Shown here: positions 45,850-57,559 of the stretch, one piece after another
How positions within the stretch are numbered: position 1 is the stretch's first letter
Layout of the letters: every line of letters begins with the position of its first letter
From: Perognathus longimembris pacificus
Lineage: Eukaryota; Chordata; Mammalia; Rodentia; Heteromyidae
Reading direction: 5' to 3'
Assembly (NCBI RefSeq): GCF_023159225.1
Contig: NC_063173.1
Span: forward strand, 11,198,852-11,262,851
DNA: 64,000 bases
Notes under the pieces: model-generated
Databases searched by the model: none
What the model saw: the letters and a program-made list of their open reading frames with translations, nothing else
Told to the model about the DNA's origin: nothing
Position numbers and translations under genes: made by a program

Positions 45850-46195
45850 TTTGTGCTGGTCCTGGGGCTTGAACTCGGGGTCCAGGCACTGTCCCTGAAC
45901 TTTTTGCTCAAAGCTAGCTTAGCATTCTACCAATTTAGCTAGAGTCCCACTTCCTGCTTTTTGGGGGATAAGAGTCTTATAGACTTTTCTTGCCCCCAGA
46001 CTAGCTCTGAACCATTTTCTCAAGATCTCACCCTCCTGAGAAGCTAGGATTACAGTTGTGAGCCACTGGCACCTGGAAGGACTTTTGTTTGGGGATAAGA
46101 GTCAACCTAACTTTTACTTAGCAGGCCTCAAACTCTTGAACTTCTCTCTCCTTCCCAAATAGCTGGGATTACGGGTAGAGACTACCATACTTGGA
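45850..46195 (-). mobile_element. B1-Geo SINE and B1-like monomer
   Basis: B1-Geo (45,850-46,077), then a B1-like unit (46,085-46,195) ending agctgggattacggg. Confidence 0.7.
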
Positions 46196-46309
46196 TCTAC
46201 TATATGATTTTTAAAATTAGTAAGTAAATAAAGATTATTGGTGTTTTGTCCTACACTTGTAAGATTGTACATAACCTTGCCCCCAGATCAACACAGACTT
46301 CTCTGTGTT

Positions 46310-46757
46310 TGTGGGTGGGTCCTGGTGCTCAAACTCAGGGCTTTTTTGCTCAAGGCTAGTTCTCTACCACCTGAGCCACAGTTCTACTTCTAGATCTTTT
46401 ATTGATGTTGTTAATTGGAGATGAGAATCTCATGGGCTTTCTGCTTGGACTGGCTTCAAACTGCAATCCTTAGATCTCAGCCTCATGTGTAGCTTGTTTT
46501 TTTTTTTTTTTGGCCAGTTCTGGGGCTTGGACTCAGGGCCTGAGCACTGTCCCTGGCTTCTTTTTTTTGCTCAAGGCTAGCACTCTGCCACTTGAGCCAC
46601 AGCGCCACTTCTGGCTATTTTCTGTATATGTGGTGCTGGGGAATCGAACCCAGGGCCTCATGTATACGAGGCAGGCACTCTTGCCACTAGGCCATATCCC
46701 CAGCCCTCATGTGTAGCTTGGGTTACAGGTGAGAACCACTGGCACCTGGCTTGACGT
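46310..46757 (-). mobile_element. B1-Geo SINE split by IDL-Geo
   Basis: An IDL-Geo (46,497-46,705) inserted into the B1-like half of an older B1-Geo; the TSD ctcatgtgtagcttg is exact on both sides. Confidence 0.88.
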
Positions 46758-46827
46758 CTTTTCCTCTACCTAATTTAAAGCTTTTTATCACCAGGCTTCT
46801 ACCTTTAATGATACTCATCTTTAGCTG

Positions 46828-46828
46828 T

Positions 46829-46860
<32 letters not shown>

Positions 46861-47053
46861 GCCAGTCCTGGGCCTTGAACTCAGGGCTTGAGCACTGTCC
46901 CTGGCTTCTTTTTTTGCTCAAGGCTAGCACTCTGTCACTTGAGCCACAGTGCCACTTCTGGCCATTTTCTATCTATGTGGTACTGGGGAATCTAACCCAG
47001 GGCTTCATGTATACAAGGCAAGCACTCTTGCCACTAGGCCATATTTCCAGCCC
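46828..47053 (-). mobile_element. IDL-Geo SINE with (GTTTT)n tail
   Basis: Full-length; its tail is a GTTTT repeat (AAAAC in sense) and tctttagctgtttttt flanks it. Confidence 0.85.
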
Positions 47054-47392
47054 CTCTTTAGCTGTTTTTTTTATAAGGCACATTTAAAGAAACACTTTGT
47101 TTTTTAAATCATTTTAAGGATATATACTGTGTAGAACAGAGGCTGCTTTTTAAATCTTCCATTCCAAGAACCATAGAATCTTAGTTTTTTGTCCATTTAA
47201 TAGATACTGTATTCCACGCACAGTGCTGGGTCTTAATAGAATCTCTATCCTCTTCTTACAGTCTAACAGGGAGTTCTAAGGCCAATTTTAAATTGTTTAT
47301 ATTTCTCTTTCATCCTCTGCTTCCTAACTTCTCTTTCAGTTCATCCTTCCGTATTAATATTGGAATGAACTTTATAAAAATGAAAGTTGTGG

Positions 47393-47606
47393 GGCTGGGG
47401 ATATGGCCTAGTGGCAAGAGAGCTTGTCTCGTATACATGAGGCCCTGGGTTCGATTCCCCAGCACCACATGTACAGAAAATGGCCAGAAGTGGCGCTGTG
47501 GCTCAAGTGGCAGAGTTGCTAGCCTTGAGCAAAAAGGAAGCCAGGGACAGTGCTCAGGCCCTGAGTCCAAGGCCCAGGACTGGCCAAAAAAAAAAAAAAA
47601 AAAAGA
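47393..47606 (+). mobile_element. IDL-Geo SINE
   Basis: Full-length with a 21-base A run. Confidence 0.87.
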
Positions 47607-47704
47607 AAAGAAAAAGAATATTGCCATAACTTTATTATCTTCAAAGCAGAAATATTGTGAATATACTTATTACCACAAAATTGTGAACTTGAAAGTGGCT
47701 AAAA

Positions 47705-47862
47705 TGTCTGGGCACTTGTGGCTCAGGCCTATAGTTCTTAGGCACTCAGTAGGCTGAGATCTGAAAATCGAAGTGTGAGGCCTCTGGCAGAAAAGTTTGT
47801 GAGACTCTTACATCCAGTTAACCAGCAAAAAGCTGGAAGTAGAAGTGTGGCTTAATTGGGAC
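47705..47862 (+). mobile_element. B1-Geo SINE, truncated
   Basis: The B1-like half and the first 30 or so bases of Geo; no tail. Confidence 0.7.
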
Positions 47863-48054
47863 AGGGCCAGCTAATTGAGAGTAAAGAAAGGCCATCTGGT
47901 TTTTCAAGAATTTCTAATTGATGATTTATAGAAAATAGGTTTAGTAGAGTCAAGTAGGGCGACAACAAGGATTCAGAAATAGGCAGTAGGTATAGTGTAT
48001 CTGTTTTGTGAATTACCCAAATAAGTTTTGAGGTTTAAAGTATTTTTATGTTTT

Positions 48055-48310
48055 TTTTAATTTTATTAATTAAATTTTGTTGACGGTGTTGTGCAAAAGG
48101 GGTACAGTTACATAATAAGACAGTGAGTACATTTCTTGTGATACCTTATACCCTCGTTTTTCTTTCCCTTTCTTAGATCAGGTAGGCATATATACAATAT
48201 CCAGTGTCCAAAATCATATACAGTAACCACGTAGGGTATGCCAAAGGAAATTCACCTAGAACATTAAAACGTAACGACAACAATAGAATCCTTCTATGTA
48301 CTTCTCTTGG
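48055..48310 (-). mobile_element. L1 3'UTR fragment
   Basis: Its minus strand carries the gtaactgtacccct-ttttgcacaacacc segment also found at 4,512-4,580 and 4,859-4,925, so it is an antisense copy of that L1 lineage's 3'UTR. Confidence 0.65.
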
Positions 48311-48444
48311 AGTTCTTTTTGCTTATTTGAGGTTTAAAGTATTTTAAGTTGTATTTTATATAGTTGATAAAGACTGAAAATCTTATTGAGATAGTTTCAA
48401 CATTCGTTTAAATATGTAGTTGCTATTTGGAGCATTTATGTAGT

Positions 48445-48944
48445 GTGTGTGGGGGGGGCAGGGAGAGAGAGAGAGAGGATCCTGAGGCTAGAATTTAGGG
48501 CCTGTGCACTGTCCTTGGTCTTTTTTTTTTTTGGCTCAAGGATAGTGCTCTACCCCATGAGCCACAGCTCTACTTCTGGCTTTTTTGGAGGTTAGTTGGA
48601 AATAAGAGTCTCATGGACTTCCTTGCCTGGGCTGGCTTTCTAAGCACGATCCTCACTTTTCAGCCTCCTGAATAGCTAGGATTATAGACATGAGCCACAT
48701 GTGCTGGCTCCTACATGTGTTTTTGTTGCTTTTGGTTGTAGGGCAGGAACTCAGGACTGCCTGAGCACGGTCCCTGACTTCCTTTTGCTCAAGGCTAGCA
48801 CTCTACCACTTTGGGCCACTTTTCTGGTGGTAATTGAAGAGTAACAGGAGGGCTTTTTCCACCTTGGCTGGCTTTGAACTGTGATCCTCAAGTTGCAGCC
48901 TAGCAGTAGCTAGGATTAAAGGTGTGAGCCACCAGCACCTGGCT
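48445..48944 (-). mobile_element. Two B1-Geo SINEs in tandem
   Basis: Copies at 48,445-48,712 (with a G/GA-rich tail) and 48,722-48,944 share orientation. Confidence 0.75.
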
Positions 48945-49127
48945 TCCTATATATGTGTTTTTGATATAAAAATATCTCAGTTTCTCTTGGTCAGTGCTGT
49001 CCAGTTGAACTTTCTGAGATGTGAAATGGTGTTTGTGCTGTCTAAATTGGTGGAAGTATGGTTGGGGAATTGAGTTTTTAAATTTAATTTTAACTTCAAT
49101 AGTAATTAGCTTTAAAAGTAACTTTGA

Positions 49128-49640
49128 GCTGGCCTGGCAGCTCACACCTGTAATCCTAGATACTTATGAGATCTGAGGACCACAGTTTGAAGCCAACTGG
49201 AGCAGGAAAGTCTGTGAGATTTACTTCCAATTAACTTATCAAGAAGGAGGAGGGGGAGGCAGCCGCGGCCTTGGTGGCAGCTGGGTGCTGGTGGCACCTT
49301 AATTTAATCCTAGCTACTCAGGGGGCTGAGATCTGAGGATCATGGTTTGAAGCCAGCTCTGGCTGAAAAGTCCTGTGAGACTTTTATCTCAAATTTAACC
49401 CCCAGAAAACTGAAAGTGGCACTGTGGCTCAAGTGGTAGAGTGCTAGGCTTGAGCAAAAAAGCTCAGAGACAGTGCTCAGCCCTGAGTTCTAGCCCCATG
49501 ACTGACAAGAAAGAAAGAAAAAAGCTGATAATAGAAGTGTGATTCAGTGGTAGAACACTAGCCTTGAGCACAAAGGCCTTAAGACAGGGACCAGGCCCTG
49601 AGTTCAAGCCCCAGGTCTGGCACAAATACACAAAAAAAGT
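49128..49640 (+). mobile_element. B1-Geo SINE with nested B1-Geo
   Basis: The outer B1-like half (49,128-49,255) and outer Geo half (49,524-49,635) are separated by a complete inner B1-Geo (49,277-49,512). Confidence 0.7.
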
Positions 49641-49687
49641 AACTTAAAATTAACTCTTCTTAACTCTTCTCTTAAAACTGGGGAATA

Positions 49688-49898
49688 GGGCTGGGGATAT
49701 AGCCTAGTGGCAAGAGTGCCTGCCTCGGATACACGAGGCCCTAGGTTCGATTCCCCAGCGCCACATATGCAGAAAACGGCCAGAAGCGGCGCTGTGGCTC
49801 AAGTGGCAGAGTGCTAGCCTTGAGCGGGAAGAAGCCAGGGACAGTGCTCAGGCCCTGAGTCCAAGGCCCAGGACTGGCAAAAAAAACAACAACAACAA
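49688..49898 (+). mobile_element. IDL-Geo SINE (young CGG type)
   Basis: Full-length; the TSD aaaactggggaata is on both sides. Confidence 0.9.
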
Positions 49899-49940
49899 AA
49901 AAAAACTGGGGAATATCCCTTCAGAAATATATGTGTGCTC

Positions 49941-50330
49941 AAGAAGTTGAGATCTGCCAGGCACTCATGGCTCATGCCTGTCATCCTAGCTACTCAGGAG
50001 GCTGAGATCTGAGGATTGCAATTCAAAGCCAGCCTGGGCAGGAAAGTCTTTGAGACTCTTGTCTCCAATTAACCACTAGAAAATGGGAAAAGGCACTGTA
50101 GTTCCAAGTGGTAGAGTATTAGCCTTGAGCAAAAGAGCTCAGAGACAGCGACCAGGCCCTGACTTAAAGCCCACAACTGGCCCTACCCCCCCCAAAAAAA
50201 AAAAAGTTGACATCTGAGAGTCACTTAAAACCAGTTCAGGCGGACAAACTAGCAAAAAGCTGGGAGGCTGGGAGGTAGTTCAAGTCCTAGCTAGTGGTAG
50301 AACCCCTAGGAAATAAAATAAATCAAGTCT
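49941..50330 (+). mobile_element. B1-Geo SINE nested in B1-Geo
   Basis: The inner copy (49,954-50,202) is flanked by aagttgagatctg and aagttgacatctg; the remainder of the outer copy runs to about 50,330. Confidence 0.75.
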
Positions 50331-50397
50331 TTTGAAAATAGAGTTTGAAGGAGAGAATTAAGCAACAGTAATAGCTAGTTCAGTGTATTAAAATCCA

Positions 50398-50445
50398 GGG
50401 CTGGGAATATGGCCTAGTGGTAGAGTGCTTGCCTCATAAAATCCA
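50398..50445 (+). mobile_element. ID-like 5' stub without a tail
   Basis: Only the first 42 or so bases of an IDL unit are present, between aaaatcca repeats, with no A tail. Confidence 0.55.
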
Positions 50446-50483
50446 CATAATGCCCATCTGTCATCAGTTAAGTAAATTTTTGT

Positions 50484-50775
50484 GCCAGGCCTAGAGGCTT
50501 CTACCTATAATCCTAGCACTCAAGAAGGCTGAAATGGGAAGCTAAAACAAGGGAATAAAGAGCTAGAAGCCATCCTGAGCTACCAGGAGCTAGTGGCTCA
50601 TATCTATAATTCTAGCTACTGAGATTTGAAGATGTTTGGAACTAACCTGAGCAAACAAAATCCACAAGACTCTTATCTCCACTCAACCATCAAAAAGACA
50701 CAAGTGGAGGCTCAAGTGGTAGAATGCCTGCCCTGAAAAGAAAACCCAAGCAAAGGTACAAGTCCTAGAAAAAAT
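50484..50775 (+). mobile_element. B1 monomer and B1-Geo SINE
   Basis: A B1-like unit (50,484-50,582), then a shortened B1-Geo (50,586-50,775). Confidence 0.62.
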
Positions 50776-50819
50776 AAATCTTTTCTTTCCCCAAACTTAC
50801 TACACACTCCCCCCCATTT

Positions 50820-51024
50820 TTTTTTTTTTTTTTTTTGGTCAGCACTGGGGCTTGAACTCAGTGCCTGAGCACTATCCCTGGCTTCTTTTTTGCTCAAGTC
50901 TAGCACTCTGCCACCTGAGCAACAGCACCACTTCTGGCTTTTTCTATACATGTGCTGAGGAATTGAACCCAGGGCTTCATGTTTGTGAGGCAAGCACTCT
51001 ACCACTAGGTCATATTCACAGCCC
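50820..51024 (-). mobile_element. IDL-Geo SINE
   Basis: Full-length, moderately diverged; ctactaca occurs on both sides. Confidence 0.82.
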
Positions 51025-51069
51025 TACTACAACTCTTAAACAAATCTTTCTTTCCTTCTTTCTCCCTTT

Positions 51070-51375
51070 CCTTCTGTTTTTGGTGATGGTACTGTGTTTG
51101 AACTTAGGGCCTTATGTTTGATTTCTAAGAGCCACATCGCCACCTTTTTTACTTTCATTATTTTTTTTAATATCTCATGTCTATATGCCCCAGTCACCTT
51201 CATTTATGATTTCCACACAGCTACTATAGCAGGTGCACACCACCATGTCCAGATTTTATTGGTGAGATAGGATGTCTAGCACTTTTTTGCTTGAGCTGGC
51301 CTGGAGCCAAAATTATCCTGATCCTCCTTAATAGCTAGGATAACAGACATAGGCTACCACACTCAGCAGCAAGTA
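51070..51375 (-). mobile_element. Old B1-like element
   Basis: Antisense B1-like features (agctaggataacagacatag) in a diverged block. Confidence 0.5.
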
Positions 51376-51463
51376 ACTTTTCACTTTGAAAAAAATACTT
51401 CTTGATTCTACAACAATGAGGCACTCAAAACTTAAAAAACACAAGGGAGAAAAAATAAAACTT

Positions 51464-51652
51464 GGTGCTGGGAATATAGCCTAGTGGTAGAGTGCTTGCC
51501 TCGTATGCATGAAGCCCTGGGTTCGATTCCTAGGCACCACATATATAGAAAACGGCCAGAAGTGGTGCTGTGGCTCAAGTGGTAGAGTGCTAGCCTTGAG
51601 CAAAAAGAAGCCAGGGACAGTGCTCAGGCCCTGAGTTCAAGCCCCAGGACTG

Positions 51653-51683
<31 letters not shown>

Positions 51684-51690
51684 CAAGCAA
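51464..51690 (+). mobile_element. IDL-Geo SINE
   Basis: Near full-length, starting at gctgggaata, with an A tail of nearly 30 bases. Confidence 0.86.
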
Positions 51691-51719
51691 AAAAAGAATC
51701 TAAGAAAAGTAGAGATCAG

Positions 51720-51806
51720 GTCTTTCCTTCCTGGGCTGGCTTGGACCTCAATCCTCCAATCTCTGTCTCCTGAGTACAATTCCAGGTGTGAGCCACTAGC
51801 TTCTGC
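51720..51806 (-). mobile_element. B1-like half element
   Basis: tgggctggcttggacctcaa to ccaggtgtgagccac. Confidence 0.6.
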
Positions 51807-52148
51807 TGCTGCTGCTTCCTACTCCTCTTCCTTTTTAAATGTTTATTTTCATAGAATTCTTTAAACTAGTTAACCATGGCTTTTCCTTACTGTTAATGTC
51901 TTAGTTTTAAATATGTGTTAGACATCACATTTTATTTATTATGTCAGTGATTACCTACTTTTTTATTGAAGAATATGTTTGTGTGTATATATACATATGT
52001 GAGAAAAGCATACAAATCAAACAAATGGCTTGATCACAAAAATATGCTAGTTATAACAACCTAAATATTCTCATTTTTTACAGATTGATATTTCTTATGG
52101 CAAATTAGTAAGTTTGACCTGACTTTATGTCTGTTATTTGAGCTTGAC

Positions 52149-52576
52149 TTTTTTTTTTTTTTTTTGGCCAGTCCTGGGCCTTGGACTCAGGGCCTGAGCA
52201 CTGTCCCTGGCTTCTTCCCGCTCAAGGCTAACACTCTGCCACTTGAGCCACAGCGTCACTTCTGGCCGTTTTCTGTATATGTGGTACTGGGGAGTCGAAC
52301 CCAGGGCCTTGTGTATCCGAGGCAGGCACTCTTTTTTTTGTGTTTTTTGTGTTTTTTGTGTTTTTTTTTTTTTTTTTTTTTTGGCCAGTCCTGGGCCTTG
52401 GACTCAGGGCCTGAGCACTGTCCCTGGCTTCTTCCCGCTCAAGGCTAGCACTCTGCCACTTGAGCCACAGCGCCGCTTCTGGCCGTTTTCTGTATATGTG
52501 GTGCTGGGGAATCAAACCTAGGGCCTCGTGTATCCGAGGCAGGCACTCTTGCCACTAGGCCATATCCCCAGCCCCG
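52149..52576 (-). mobile_element. IDL-Geo head-to-tail dimer within one TSD
   Basis: In sense direction a complete young IDL-Geo with a tail of A-runs separated by CAC is followed directly by a second copy that starts inside its left half and has its own A tail. Only one TSD pair (gagcttgacttttttt) surrounds both. Confidence 0.88.
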
Positions 52577-52837
52577 AGCTTGACTTTTTTTAATGTATAT
52601 CCCTGCCTATTTTTATTTTTATAAGAATGCAGTGCTTTTGAAGATTAACTTCTAGACTAAGGTAGTGAATATGTCTATTTAGCAAAATTTCTTTTCATTC
52701 ATTCTTTTGATTTACTAACACATCTATGTACAAGATTGGTAGAGTTCCTGTTTTTCCTTACCGTTTATAACTCAAGTTAAGTAAACTAGTAAATAAATAG
52801 ATGAACAAGCCAGTTTCCCTTGGCTTTACAACAGTAA

Positions 52838-52980
52838 TCCCAGCCTGGGGGATCAAGGTTTGAAGCAAGCCCAGACATAAAAGTCTAGGAGACTCTAATC
52901 AGCAAAAAGCAGGGCTAGATGAGTAGCAGAGCACCAGTCATAAGCAAGCAAGGAGTGAGTGTGTTAAGACAGCCAAAGTT
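52838..52980 (+). mobile_element. B1-Geo SINE, shortened
   Basis: The body of the B1-like half and a Geo-like remnant, directly before the tandem IDL-Geo pair. Confidence 0.55.
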
Positions 52981-52982
52981 CA

Positions 52983-53343
52983 GGTTGGTAATATGGCCTA
53001 GTGGTAGAGTGCTTGCCTTACATTCATGAAGCCCTAGGTTCAATTCCTTAGCACCACATATTTAGAAAAAGCCAGAAGTGGCACAGTGGCTCAAGTGTTA
53101 GAGTGCTAGCCTTGAGCAAAAAGAAGCCAGGAGGGGCTAGGAATATGGCCTAGTGGCAAGAGTGCTTGCCTTATATACATGGAGCCCTAGGTTCAATTCC
53201 TCAGTACCACATATATAGAAAAGGCCAGAAGTGGCACTGTGGCTCAAGTTGGCAGAGTGCTTGCCTTGAGCAAAAAGAAGCCAGGGATAGGGCTCAGGCC
53301 CTGAATCTAAGCACCAGGACTGGCAAAAAAAAAAAAAAAAAAA
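52983..53343 (+). mobile_element. Tandem IDL-Geo pair
   Basis: An older IDL-Geo truncated at gaagccagga (52,983-53,133) is followed immediately by a full IDL-Geo with a long A tail (53,134-53,343). Confidence 0.83.
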
Positions 53344-53559
53344 GACCCAGCGTTCACATTTGGTATTGGCAAAAGAAACAGGATAATTTGAGATAGTATT
53401 AAGTTGTTCTTTTTTCCCTTCATATAAAAAAGTGGATCATGTTTTACCTTAAATTTCTTTATTTACCCTTAAGCAAATAAAAATGGTACTACTGAAGTGA
53501 TATTCTAGTATTTGTTTCAAGCTTTCCAATGAATTTCTCTGTGAGGGTACAAATAATTT

Positions 53560-53864
53560 GGAATATATATACATATATATGTACACACATACATATATTT
53601 TAATTTTTATATATCTATACCTAGATATTGATATCTATATACATATTTGTGTTGTGCTGGTACTAAGGTCTGAACTAAGGCCTAGATGCTGTGTGCTATC
53701 CCTGGGCTCAAGGCTAATGCTCTATCACTTGAGCCATAACTCCTCTTCTGGCTTTTTGGTGGGTAATTCGTGATAAGAGTCTCACAGTTTCCTGCTGGGC
53801 TTGCTTTAAACCATCATTCTTAGATCTCAGCTTCCTGAGAAGTCAGGATTACAGGCATGAGCGT
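53560..53864 (-). mobile_element. B1-Geo SINE with AT/AC-rich tail
   Basis: A TA/CA-rich run (53,560-53,650) leads into a complete antisense B1-Geo (53,655-53,864). Confidence 0.7.
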
Positions 53865-53887
53865 GGATTCATCTGTCTTGTTTTGTC

Positions 53888-54079
53888 TTTTGCCAGTCCT
53901 GGGATTTGAACTCAGGGCATGGGCACTGTCCCTGAGTTTCTTTTTGCTCAAGGCTAGCACTCTACCACTTGAGCCACAGCACCACTTTCAGCTTTTTCTG
54001 TTTATGGTACTGAGGAATTGCACCCAGGGCTTCATGCATGCCAGGCAAGCCCTCTATCACTAAGTCACATTCCCAGCCC
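53888..54079 (-). mobile_element. IDL-Geo SINE (older type)
   Basis: Full-length; tggattcatc and tggactcatc flank it, inside the left end of a B1-Geo. Confidence 0.82.
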
Positions 54080-54176
54080 TGGACTCATCCTTTAACCCTT
54101 ATGAAACATACATGGAAGTTTATTTATTTTGTTGTAGGAATAAAAAGGCTGCTGCCATCTAAAGTGCTTGTTGAGT

Positions 54177-54405
54177 CTGGTGCTGGTGGCTCATGCCTGT
54201 AATTGTAGCTACTTAAGAGGCTGTGATCTTAGGATCGCATTTGAGAGCCAGCCCAGGCAGGAATCTCTGTAAGACTTTTTTCTCCAGTTAACCATCAGAA
54301 AACCATAAGTGGCTCTGTGGCTTGAAATGGTAGAGTGCCTGGAGCAGAAAACTAAGGAACAGGACTCAGGCCCTGACTTAAAGCCCCATGACCTACAAAA
54401 ATAAA
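54177..54405 (+). mobile_element. B1-Geo SINE
   Basis: Both halves complete, with a (AAAT)n-like tail. Confidence 0.78.
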
Positions 54406-54870
54406 TAAGGGACTTGTTGAGGTACACTCTTCAGCTGTATGTAATTTTGAGGAGTAATTTATTTTTTTCAGTCAAAGCCATACCTGACAAGTAAGTTCAA
54501 GTTTATAAGTTCATAATGTAACCAGGAAGGAAAAGTTCCACAAAGTCACATTATATGGGAAAAGCTCAAAGGTTCCAAAGTACATGGTATGCTTAGCATC
54601 TTACAACTTTCTACAGTTGGCAAATGTTTGTCAAGGGTGGGAGATGAGACTAGAGTTACACTCAAATTTGTTTGTAAAGATCCTTGAATAGCTGCTAAAT
54701 AGTTGTAACTACTTGTGCACCTTGAAATATTTAAAAATGTTGAGGAAAGTTACCCCTGACAGTGTGATGTTTCCTTCTCTCACTGCGCATGTTTATTTAT
54801 ATCAATGAATTATAAACTACTAAAGGTCTGGATCTTACTCTCATTTTTGCTTTCTCTTCATCAACCTTCA

Positions 54871-54872
<2 letters not shown>
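54406..54872. other. RAB6A intron 1, unique stretch
   Basis: No recognised repeat or exon. Confidence 0.5.
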
Positions 54873-54927
<55 letters not shown>

Positions 54928-55130
54928 GAGGCTTGAACTAAGGGCCCTGGATGCTGACCCTGACTTTTTTGCTCAAGGGTAGTCTCTACCACTTGAGCTA
55001 CAGCTCTATTTCCAGCTTTTTATTGATTTATTGTAGCTAAGAGTCTTAGGGATCTGCTAGGGTTGGCTTTGAACCATGGTTGTCATACCTCAGAGTGCTA
55101 GGATTACAGGAGTGAGCCACTATCAAGTAG
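54873..55130 (-). mobile_element. (GT)n microsatellite joined to a B1-Geo SINE
   Basis: About 54 bases of uninterrupted GT (54,873-54,926) pass directly into the Geo half of an antisense B1-Geo. Confidence 0.82.
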
Positions 55131-55514
55131 TTAACATTTAGTGACTTTTGAACAAAGAAACAAAATAGCCATTAAATATCTAATGGCATTAAAATATTTG
55201 TTTACTTTTTTATCTTTGGTAAGATATCTTTGGGTTTTTAACATTCAGATATGTTTCTTGTCCAGCTTTATTTTGTGCTCATAGCCAAGGCCTCAAGCTC
55301 CGGCTAGGCTTTCTCAAACTCTTGATAGGTTTTCATTTTTGCTCAACTATTGCATTCTGCCACTTGAACCGTCTGCAGTTTTCTTACATAGGTGTGGGAG
55401 GATATTCAGGAGTTTACACTCAGGGCCTTGTACTTGCTAAACTGACTCTCTAGCATATTAAACATCTCCAGCCTGTTTTGTGTTTGTTTTGTTTTGTTTT
55501 TCAGATTATTTTGG

Positions 55515-56940
55515 GTTGGATCTTTATTCCCAGCCTGTCACAATCTGCCCACTTTAGGCTTCCCATCATGATTGGGATCCCAGGAAGGTGACAGAGTTTT
55601 CCTATATAATCTCTAACCCCATACATGCATAGCCTCACCCTTCAGAGTGGTATATTTGTTAAAATTGTTATGTCTGTATTAGTGTATCATTATCACCCAA
55701 AATCCGCCTTTTATGTTCAGGCTTCCTGTTGGTGTTGTACATGTGAAGAGTAGTTTTAGTCTTTTTTTTTTTTTGTGCTAGTCATGGGGCTTGAACTCAG
55801 CTCCTGTTTTTTTGTGTGTGTGTTTTTTTTTTGTGCTCAAGACTAGAACTCTACCATTTGAACTATAGCTCCACTTACAGCTTTTTTGGTAGCTACTTGG
55901 AGTATAATAGTTTCATGGACTTTCTTGCCCAGGCTAGCTTCTAACCACAATCCTCAGATTTCAACCTGAGTAGTTAGGATTACAGGAATGAGCCACTGGT
56001 GCCTGGATTGTATTTATTTTGAAACAAAGTCTTAAAATGAAGCTCAAGCTTGCCTCAAACTCTCAATCCTACTTTGTCAGCTCCTAGTGCTGAGATTACA
56101 AGCATGAACCACCATACCACATTCATTGTAGTAGTCTTCTCCTCTTCTTCTGCCACCAATACTGGGTCTTGTTCTCTGGATCATCTTGCTTGCTCATGGC
56201 TAGTGTTCTACCATTTGAGCCATGCCTCCAACCCAGCTATTGGTTGGTTAATTGGAGATGGAGTCTCATGGACTTTTCTGCTTAAGCTAGCTTTGAATCT
56301 CAGTCCTCTAGGTCTCAGTCTTCTGGTGACTAGGATTATAGATGGTAGCCACTGGTGTCTGGCTTCATTATAGTCTTATACAGAGTTTTGTCATTTTTCT
56401 AAACCCCTTCTGTGCTTGGCCTGTTTTTCTCTACTTCCAATTCTGGCCCAAGAATGTTTTTATTTTCTTTAGTTTTGCCTTTTAGTTGGAATCATAGACT
56501 ACATAGCATTTTTACATTGTCTGCTTTCATTTAGTAGTAAGTATTCATTTAGGGTTCCTGCTTGTCTTTCATGGTTTGATAGGCATTTTTACTGCTGAAT
56601 AAATTCCATTGTGTATGTGTGCCACAATTTACCTGTTATTTACAGGACACCTTAATTGTTTCTAAGTTTTAGAAATTATGAAGCATAAACGTCCCTATGC
56701 AGGTTTTTTGTCTTGTTTCTTATGGTGCTGATGATCAAATCCAGGATCTCATGAATGCTAGAATAGCATTCAACTACTAAACTACATTCTCAGCCTTCCA
56801 TATGCAATTCTTGAGTGGTAGACATAAGTTTTCAATGTTTTGGGATAGGTACCAAGGAACACAGTAGCTGGATTGTATAGTAAGAGTTTGTTTCACTTTG
56901 TAAGATAAATTATTTTCGTGTTTTTCTTTTGGATGTCTCC
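55515..56940 (-). mobile_element. Ancient L1, fragmented by four SINEs
   Basis: Antisense L1M-type text is seen at 55,515-55,760, 56,370-56,698 and 56,798-56,940, the later parts corresponding to the ORF2 3' end (gctgaataaattccattgtg). Two B1-Geo elements, a B1 monomer and an ID-like monomer fill the gaps. Confidence 0.65.
55761..56364 (-). mobile_element. B1-Geo, B1 monomer and B1-Geo inserted in old L1
   Basis: Three antisense elements in a row (55,761-56,006; 56,013-56,122; 56,140-56,364) separate parts of the old L1. A further ID-like unit is at 56,700-56,797. Confidence 0.7.
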
Positions 56941-56969
56941 ATTTTATTGTCCTGAAAATTTAACAAATC

Positions 56970-57075
56970 TATTATCACTGTGGTGACACACTCCTGTATT
57001 CTTGGGCTTCAGAGGCAGAGACAGAAGTTTGAAGAGTTCAAGGTTAGCCTGAGCCACATTGTGAGTTCCTGTCAT
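56970..57075 (+). mobile_element. B1-like monomer
   Basis: tcagaggcagagacagaagt with gcctgagccacattgtgag. Confidence 0.55.
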
Positions 57076-57090
57076 AAAATTTTTTTTTAG

Positions 57091-57296
57091 GACCTGGGAA
57101 TATGGCCTTGTGGTAGAGTGCTTGCCTCACATACATGAAGCCCTGGGTTCGATTCCTCAGCACCACATATATAGAAAAAAGCCAGAAGTAGCACTGTGGC
57201 TCAAGTGGTAGAGTGCTAGCTTTGAGCAAAAAGAAGCCAGGAACAGTGCTCAGGCCCTGAGTTCAAGCCCCAAGACTGGCAAAAAAAAAAAAAAGG
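57091..57296 (+). mobile_element. IDL-Geo SINE
   Basis: Full-length with an A tail; the 5' end directly adjoins a T run. Confidence 0.84.
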
Positions 57297-57415
57297 GAAC
57301 TTTATAAAAACAACTTTTGAATTGTTGCTATAAAATTGCTTATTCTATACAACCAAACTGACCCTTTCCTTTCTAAAATATTGTGTAAATGTGATAGTTG
57401 TTTTGTTTTTCTGTT

Positions 57416-57520
57416 TCTGATTTTTGAGACAGGGTCATTTTATGTAGTCCAAGGAAGATTCTCCTCCTTGCCTCTTACTTCTGAATGCTGGGATTACAAA
57501 TGTGCTCTGTCCTATACAAC
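57416..57520 (-). mobile_element. B1-like monomer
   Basis: tttttgagacagggtcattt to gaatgctgggattacaaatg is an antisense B1; the overlapping 84-codon ORF is not a gene. Confidence 0.7.
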
Positions 57521-57559
57521 TTTTCTTGTTGGGGGAGAGAGAGGGGGTGGAGATAAGGT

